In this document: piece by piece, positions 58,061-64,000 of the stretch
Layout of the letters: every line of letters starts with the position of its first letter
How positions within the stretch are numbered: position 1 is the stretch's first letter
Source of the DNA: Marisa cornuarietis
Lineage: Eukaryota; Mollusca; Gastropoda; Architaenioglossa; Ampullariidae
Assembly: GCA_004794655.1 (NCBI GenBank)
Contig: SMMW01000046.1
Span: 2,640,001 to 2,704,000, forward strand
Direction of reading: 5' to 3'
Length of the DNA stretch: 64,000 bases
The notes under the pieces: model-generated
The model's input: the letters and a program-made list of their open reading frames with translations, nothing else
Told to the model about the DNA's origin: nothing
The model's database searches: none
Made by a program: the position numbers and the translations under genes

Positions 58061-58289
58061 TAACACCAATGACTAACCTGATATTGTACTGGCGAAATTT
58101 AATCCTTCCAAAAGGTACAGTTTATTACAGCAAGAATAATCAACTCTGAAAGGTGTAGTTTAATATAGCAAGGATTGATAAATTTATCTTGTACTTCCTT
58201 TGAAAGCACGGGTGTGTAACCCTGAGAAGAAAAATGCTGTTGAAGATAGTGAGGACCCTATAGGATTTAATAGATACTACATACACCTA

Positions 58290-58936
58290 TACATACCCGA
58301 AGCTTTACGAGACCGCATTTTGATAGCTGCTTTCGGCTGAAATAACAAATATTCCGCAAAAACAATACCTTGCTCGGCTTATGACACACTTTAAAGAGAA
58401 AACACGTAAGCAGGTGTTAATCAACATGTTAATCATATAATGGGGAATACCTTGAAGGTGCCTGATGGTATCACGACTCTTTCAAACTTTATGTTCCAGG
58501 CTGATGGTAAAGACCGAAATTAAGAGATGGGTTCAGCTCATCCTTTGACCCGGCTGGTTATCAGGGTAGGGCCTTGGAGTGAAGCAGCAGAACTCCGACA
58601 GACGCCGCTTTTATTGCAGTTTTTTTATGAATCAGCAGAAAACACATAATGAGGACAACAGGTTGCACCTTGTCTGTTGCTCCCATCCCAATTTCCAACA
58701 AAGTTGGGCGAAAACGTCCCGCATGTGAATCTTGGGATGGAGGTAGTCACTGCAATGTGCGCACTACATCATCTCTTGTGGGTATAAGTTGTTCGTCGTG
58801 TGACGATGTGGAGCAGAGAAAAGACTAAAATGTCTGGGCCATCGGGTACAATATTCATTTTATCGAATTACTAGACATAGTGTAAACCCTGGTAAGCGTT
58901 TGCATCGAAGACCATTACCAGATTATTTTTCTTAAT
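58290..58936 (+). repeat. Repeat D, uninterrupted copy
   Basis: The left and right parts that are 7.5 kb apart at 36740 and 44385 are joined here at about 58420. It is the empty-site reference for the nested LINE insertions. Confidence 0.7.
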
Positions 58937-60075
58937 AAGAATAAAATTTAAAAAAAATATGGTTAAATCAATTGTTATGCTTATAATCCATACTTCAATC
59001 TGTGTTTGCATAGTACTCATCTATGTATAGTTGTTATAAACGTAGTAATGCCTCGCGCTATTGTAGCTTTGCGGTGATGAAGTACTTGGTCGTCACTCGA
59101 CTGACTTTCACGGATCCTGAGCCGAGTTTAGAGTTGTCAGTGAATAGAAACTGCTGGAGGGAAATGATCCGATAATTCTTGGGAATAATATAAATACCTG
59201 GTCATAAGTATTTAGTCGATAAATAGAAACAGCCACAGCCCCTTCATAATTCCCCAATAATGCTGAAAGAATTGTCTGGACAATTTGTTTATCGTGACGA
59301 TAATACAACGACGCTGCCGATGATGACGATGGACTAGGTGGCAGTGGTAGTACAGCTGCTGACAAGTGTAAATGGTAGAATCTCTAATAACAGTATCTGA
59401 AAGCCTTTCGTGCTTGCAAGGAAGGTATCTAAAAAATCGTAATATTTACACACAAAAAAACAAGTGTTTAGATTAGAAGAAACTGCAAGTGTATTTCAGG
59501 AACATTTAGATAGACGATAAAATGAGCAAGCGCCAGCGATTCCTGAGTATTATTAGTAGTAGTAGCATTAGTCTTTACAGTTGCTGTGTTTTGTGATATA
59601 TGTCTTCACCCTTAACCTTTGTGTGATACTTTGACCACATCGATGGGGACGCTCTGCGTTTGAGCTCTACGACTTCGGCAAGACTTCCTTAACGCTTTCT
59701 TCTACACGTGAGTTTTATTGTAAAATATTTGAAAGGTTGTATAGAGGTGGCGGTGGGGACGGAGATCAAAAGCGTAGCCTGCTGCCAAGATTTTGCTCTC
59801 AACTCAGCCTTTTGTAATGGTCTACAAACTGAATGTGGGTGCATACAAGCAGAACTCCAGTCCAGTCCAAAACTCTATCAGCTGGGATAACAAGGCTCAG
59901 TAAATTGTTTTTGGTCTTGTGCTTAAACATGTGACAGCGTTTTTCCTTGTGTTGTTGGCTGCTACAACATGAAAGTTGGTAACATTTAAATTTATTTTGG
60001 AAAAAAGACGAATTTTCGTTCGTTCTCAAGCGTTGAACGTTACTGTATCCAGAGCTCAACTAATGTGAAACCCAT
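58937..60075. other. Intergenic DNA, 3' flank of receptor copy 6
   Basis: Short frames at 59108-59365 and 59708-60059 have no recognisable features. Confidence 0.4.
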
Positions 60076-61032
60076 CTAACCATGGCAGAAAATTCTGGCA
60101 AACTCTGAACGGTACTTGCTGCCTGTCAGGCAGTAGACATAGAAATTGACGGCTTTATTACAGAAGAGCATCACGAAGCTGAGAGACAGCGTCAGTTCGT
60201 TGGCGGCAGCGATATCATCATCACTGTCTTGTCCATGAGAAAACTGTTTGGCATAGTTTACATATACTGCAGATGGAAGCGTGAAGACAACGAAAGCGAT
60301 AGAAACAGCAATGAGGGTGACCGTCATCGACGACGATTTCTTCTGACGACTGCGAAGATGAAACGAGTGTTCGGACAGTAACCGACGCTTTGCTTGAATC
60401 AAGGAGTCGCTCACCTTCCAGACTAGCACGCAGTTGGCTGCGACCAGAAGACAGAAAGGTATTAAGGAGGCGAAGAAGGTGTCAACCCAGCCGTAGGCGT
60501 CGTTGAAGAATATTTCGTAATCTTTGCTAACGTAGCTGAAGAAGCACTCAGCCGTGCCGTTGCCAGGGCTCGGGTTGAGGGTATGGCCGTACAGAATGTG
60601 AGAGTTCAAAAGAGCAAAAAACACAAAGAGGACTGACATCGCTGACCTGGCAAACGCTTCGTTGCAGTGAACGCTGGCCTTGAGAGGCCACAGAATGGAG
60701 CCCGCGCGTTGGAAGGTCATGGCCACCAAAATGGCTGCGGAGAAGTGAGCGTTGAAGTAAGCCAAGAACACTCGCACTCTGCACAGCCACTTGGAATATA
60801 GGAATATGTCGAAGCTGTTGAGAAACCAGAATATGGGATCACACCACAAAGCTACCAGATCGGAGAAAGCCAGAGCGAGGAAGTAGACTGACAGCCCAGA
60901 TCCTGACCCATCAGTTAGTCGGCGCTGAATTAGTAGAATCATGATGTTTCCAAATGTTCCTGAAATCACGGTCAGAGGAACTCCGATCCTCCAGATTAAC
61001 AATGAAGCGAAGCGAAGCGTTGACAAACTCAT
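60076..61032 (-). CDS. Rhodopsin-like (class A) GPCR, receptor copy 6
   Basis: The shortest intact copy (318 residues, intronless). The N-tail is only about 10 residues and lacks a sequon. TM1 SGTFGN, TM2 LAFSDL then WCDP, C84 in TM3 and C163 in EL2 (after an NGT sequon), TM3 end Q108-R109, TM6 P253 in F-T-L-P, and TM7 N296 in VNFYVYC are present. DDDD-type acidic residues (270-273 region) mark extracellular loop 3. The C-tail ends a few residues after RIFC. TM3 sequence (AYFNAHFSAAILV) is closest to copy 5, yet it keeps both disulfide cysteines and so shows the ancestral state for that branch. A surface receptor of unknown ligand. Confidence 0.9.
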   Translation of the reverse strand: MSLSTLRFASLLIWRIGVPLTVISGTFGNIMILLIQRRLTDGSGSGLSVYFLALAFSDLVALWCDPIFWFLNSFDIFLYSKWLCRVRVFLAYFNAHFSAAILVAMTFQRAGSILWPLKASVHCNEAFARSAMSVLFVFFALLNSHILYGHTLNPSPGNGTAECFFSYVSKDYEIFFNDAYGWVDTFFASLIPFCLLVAANCVLVWKVSDSLIQAKRRLLSEHSFHLRSRQKKSSSMTVTLIAVSIAFVVFTLPSAVYVNYAKQFSHGQDSDDDIAAANELTLSLSFVMLFCNKAVNFYVYCLTGSKYRSEFARIFCHG

Positions 61033-63359
61033 GCTCTTAAGGATTTAGTGACAAAAAATGGTAATTTAAGTTAAATCTTGCTTTGAGGAAAAAACACGTT
61101 GTTTTTCATTTTATGCCGCTCCAACTGTATGAGCGGGGTTTCCATGGATGCCATTTTAAGACAATCTTGCTTTGTTGATCGGCTTCCTATTAGTTCTCTC
61201 TTTCGCTGTCAACCGTTTTATTCTGGGAACAGTTCAAACAAATACTTATTCGCTTGGTAGGTATAAGCAAATAAGGGGGATTGACACTAAATGCAAACCG
61301 TGCTGCTTGTTACATAAGTAAACATCGTTTTTTCAGTTAAATTATGTCTTCTGTATTAAACGTCAATTAGATTTTATATTAGAATAATCGTTATTATCCT
61401 AACCAAACACGCGAAGCAGTAATTTTAAGTTCAGAAACGTTGAAAACCCATTTTACACAAATCTTTTAGTACTATACTTCGAAAATTAAAAAATACCCCC
61501 GAAACTTCCTCAGACTGACAAACAAAAAAACAAGGATCCTTTGCGTGGTGATATTCTGTGACCTTCTCTCCATCCCTACCCCCCACCCTCCAACTCCTAT
61601 CTACAAGCAACACGAAGAATCGTGTCAGCAAACAATGATTTTTTTATAAGAGGTGAACGCAAGCACTTATGTCTAAGAGACGTCCTATGATTTCTTCCAG
61701 GCTCGCTTTTCATGCTTAATTCGGATACTTAATTCAAAAATAGAAATATTTTAATTGGCCATGCACAGGTATAGAACTGATGTACAAACGGTTGTTGTCA
61801 ACGAATCAAAGTTATTAAAGTATTTTTGGACGAACTAGCAATTAACAAGAATTCCAATGAGCTCCATTTTTTTTGCCTCGTTGTAAATCACTTTGCGGAC
61901 TTATGAAGACGGTTGGTTTCAGCTTCTGCTGTGATACGAATAGTGTCGGAGTCATGTGTTAAAATATGAAATCAGAATCTAATTTAAAAGCGATTGGTGC
62001 ACATCGACAAACTACCTAGAGCACAGCAAGTTTATTTTCTTGAATTTACAATGATCATGCTCAGTCTCAATACTCATGGTACTTTGTACATTATACTTGA
62101 AGCTAGAAAGACAAGCCATTGGAGCATCGTGAGTCCATAAAGACCTTATTATCAGCTTATTATCAGTGTGACTGGTGTTGGGGGAGATAGAATGGGACGG
62201 TGTATAGCTGTGGGACAACTATATATCACTGCTGCAAGGCTTCACAATCCGCGGACAGAAGCTGAGGGTAATCCAGATAGATTTATCCGACACTTCAGCC
62301 TGTTATGTTTTTGTGTCTGCGCTATCTATTTCTATCAACCTGCATAATCTACATGTCAGCCTGTGGTATCTACATCTCACGCCTAGCTATATATCTAAAG
62401 ACCTTTAGCAGTTATTTCTGTCGGCCCACTTTATTTACATCTGTCAGCCAGTTGTATCTGTTGGTCTGCTGCACCTACATTTGTCGGCCTGTTACACCGA
62501 GACATGTTGGTCTGCTATATTTATATGTATTGTTCTGTTGTATCAACTTTTACCGGTCTTCTATATTTACAAATATCAGCGTTCTACATATGTAGGCCTT
62601 CTGTGTATTTTCTGACATCTCTGCCAGTACACGTGTCCGTTTGTCCCTCTTCCATCCCATGTTTGTACAATATTCATATCATAATTTCTCTCTATCTTGT
62701 ATTGCCTTCAGAATTAGTGTAATGTTTTTATTTCTGCTACTTGGTACGAGGACTAGATGTAAAAAATCATAACTTTTGCTTGTTGTGTTACCCTCGTAAG
62801 GTGTGCTCAAATCCTAGAGAGTCGAATTTCTGTGCATGCCTGTGCCTTGGCGATCGCATGAGGATCAGTCGTTGCCCTGGGGCGACATGGGAAACTAAGG
62901 GACAAGAATATTATTCCAAAGTTATATGGTGAAGTCCAGACTAAATAGATGGCAAGTCACTGTCCAATGACAAACTGAAAATCCGCAGCAAGCGTCTTAT
63001 TTCGGTAGTTTTGAAGCGGTGACAAGGCCAGATCTGGGGTCAGCTTTGGAGGCAAGTTGCCCTAAAGAAATAGGTGGGGTAACTCCATTGCTCCAGGACA
63101 AAACAGAAGAGAAAATGGCGGTGTATGTAATCGTGATGGAGTGTATTCCGAAATAAAAGATAAGAATAATCATATATAGGACAGACATCAGTCGTTCAGA
63201 GAATTTACTGACAATGTGAAGTTTATATTCGGAAGAACGAGATTTTGCGGCTAAGAGAGGACGCTACAGCGAATGTAGATTTTCTCACTTCAAGACAACG
63301 TTTACTTGTAAGTATGCATTCTGTAAGTATAAAATCGAAAAAACTTCTTTTAGTTAAGA
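61033..63359. other. Intergenic DNA with a degenerate tandem repeat at 62326-62610
   Basis: At 62326-62610 loosely repeated units of roughly 25-30 bases contain GTCGGCC(T/C)-G-T and CTACAT/TTTACAT motifs. Elsewhere nothing is recognised. Confidence 0.4.
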
Positions 63360-63925
63360 CGTGCGTATGTACATGTTGTCGTCACAAAGACAGAGGGCTT
63401 TCTTCGTGACCCATAGCTTTCTTTTCATTCTAATGCGTCGGAAAATCTTGTCAGCTGAGGTCAAGAACACCTCTTTGATGTGGCCTGAGAAGGTGTCCAC
63501 ATCGCAATCGACAAGATACAAGGCGGGATATTCCCCCCTTTCTCCCCCCCCCCCGACTTTTGCCAGAAAGAGATCGGCAACCTTACAGCTTCTCTAGTCA
63601 AAGCGGATACGTGTGTTCTCCGTGCGGCGCTTTGTCGATAGTTTGAAACGCAGAGTCCAAAGGACTAGGTTGTGGTCGTTCCCCAAAGCCGCACCCACGA
63701 ACTTCCTCGTTTTTGCCTGGCTGTGCTTGACTTAAAGCGCCTTGGCAATAAGATGAAGTCGATTTGATTGAGAATTGACCCATCGAGAGAACACCAAAGT
63801 ACAAGTCATGACGCATTGTGCAGGTCAACCTCTGATTCTGAGCAAACTCAAACAGCCGTGTTGTCGCTCCAACAACTTTTTGCCAACTGTGGCAAGATCT
63901 GTGGCCTTTCATTGTATTTTCCAAG
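63360..63925 (-). mobile_element. RTE/CR1-like LINE endonuclease-linker fragment
   Basis: In three minus-strand frames the sequence reads RLFEFAQNQRLTC, then SLDGSILNQIDFILLPRRF, then VGAALGNDHNLVLWTLRFKL (the endonuclease D and D-H motifs), then DVDTFSGHIKEVF and KRKLWVTKKALCLCD. The order is that of an AP-endonuclease C-terminus plus the linker to the reverse transcriptase in common invertebrate LINEs. Frameshifts make it dead. Confidence 0.6.
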
Positions 63926-64000
63926 CCAATGACTGACCTCTGTCGGAAATGTCAACTAAACAAACAACACCAATATTTAGAGAGGAGCCAGCCTGACCTG
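63926..64000. other. Window edge
   Basis: Nothing supported. Confidence 0.3.

Overview
The window looks like animal nuclear DNA, most likely from a gastropod mollusc. It is AT-rich, with no operons or bacterial-type gene packing. Genes are single-exon receptors or split by GT-AG introns. It holds an interstitial TTAGGG tract, tRNA-derived SINEs, L1-like, CR1-like and RTE-like non-LTR elements, a Tc1 remnant, a solo LTR and long (TG)n runs. The gastropod call is an inference from gene content: an expanded intronless class A receptor family plus a fibrinogen-domain (FReD) secreted protein. No species is claimed.

The theme is a lineage-specific cluster of intronless rhodopsin-like GPCRs. Six open copies lie at 470-1510(-), 10200-11189(-), 17317-18321(-), 24012-25025(-), 30850-31917(+) and 60076-61032(-). 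Three decayed copies lie at 6340-7490(-), 7970-8150(-) and 54045-54630(-). The family keeps class A landmarks: GN in TM1, LA..D in TM2, Arg at the TM3 end and LP in TM6. It has Q/H-R instead of D/ERY, T-L-P instead of CWxP, and N-F-Y-V/I-Y instead of NPxxY. Clustered intronless expansions of this kind are typical of candidate chemosensory receptors in gastropods; the ligands are unknown. The cluster grew by at least two duplication modes: a direct duplication (copy 1/copy 2 with about 0.8 kb of shared upstream DNA), and an inverted 3-kb duplication carrying copy 5 at 29.5-32.6 kb and a broken partner at 53.2-56.4 kb.

From about 36.7 to 44.9 kb there is a nest of mobile DNA. A dispersed repeat (intact copy at 58.3-58.9 kb) was split by a 5'-truncated CR1/jockey-like LINE. 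That LINE's 3' end was then entered by a nearly intact 6.9-kb L1-type element (37401-44344) with an open ORF1 and an ORF2 broken by one frameshift in an A-run.

From 46085 to 50234 (minus) a four-exon gene can be assembled with consistent splice sites and phases. It encodes a 252-residue secreted FReD protein with a signal peptide and the two canonical disulfide pairs. An interstitial telomeric tract and a SINE lie in its last intron, and a fold-back element lies just upstream of its promoter.

The rest is intergenic AT-rich DNA, microsatellites, a 44-bp minisatellite with a 132-bp higher-order period, three SINE families (two copies with perfect target-site duplications), MITE-like hairpins, a solo LTR with 5-bp target duplication, and an internally deleted KRBA2-like integrase-derived pseudogene.
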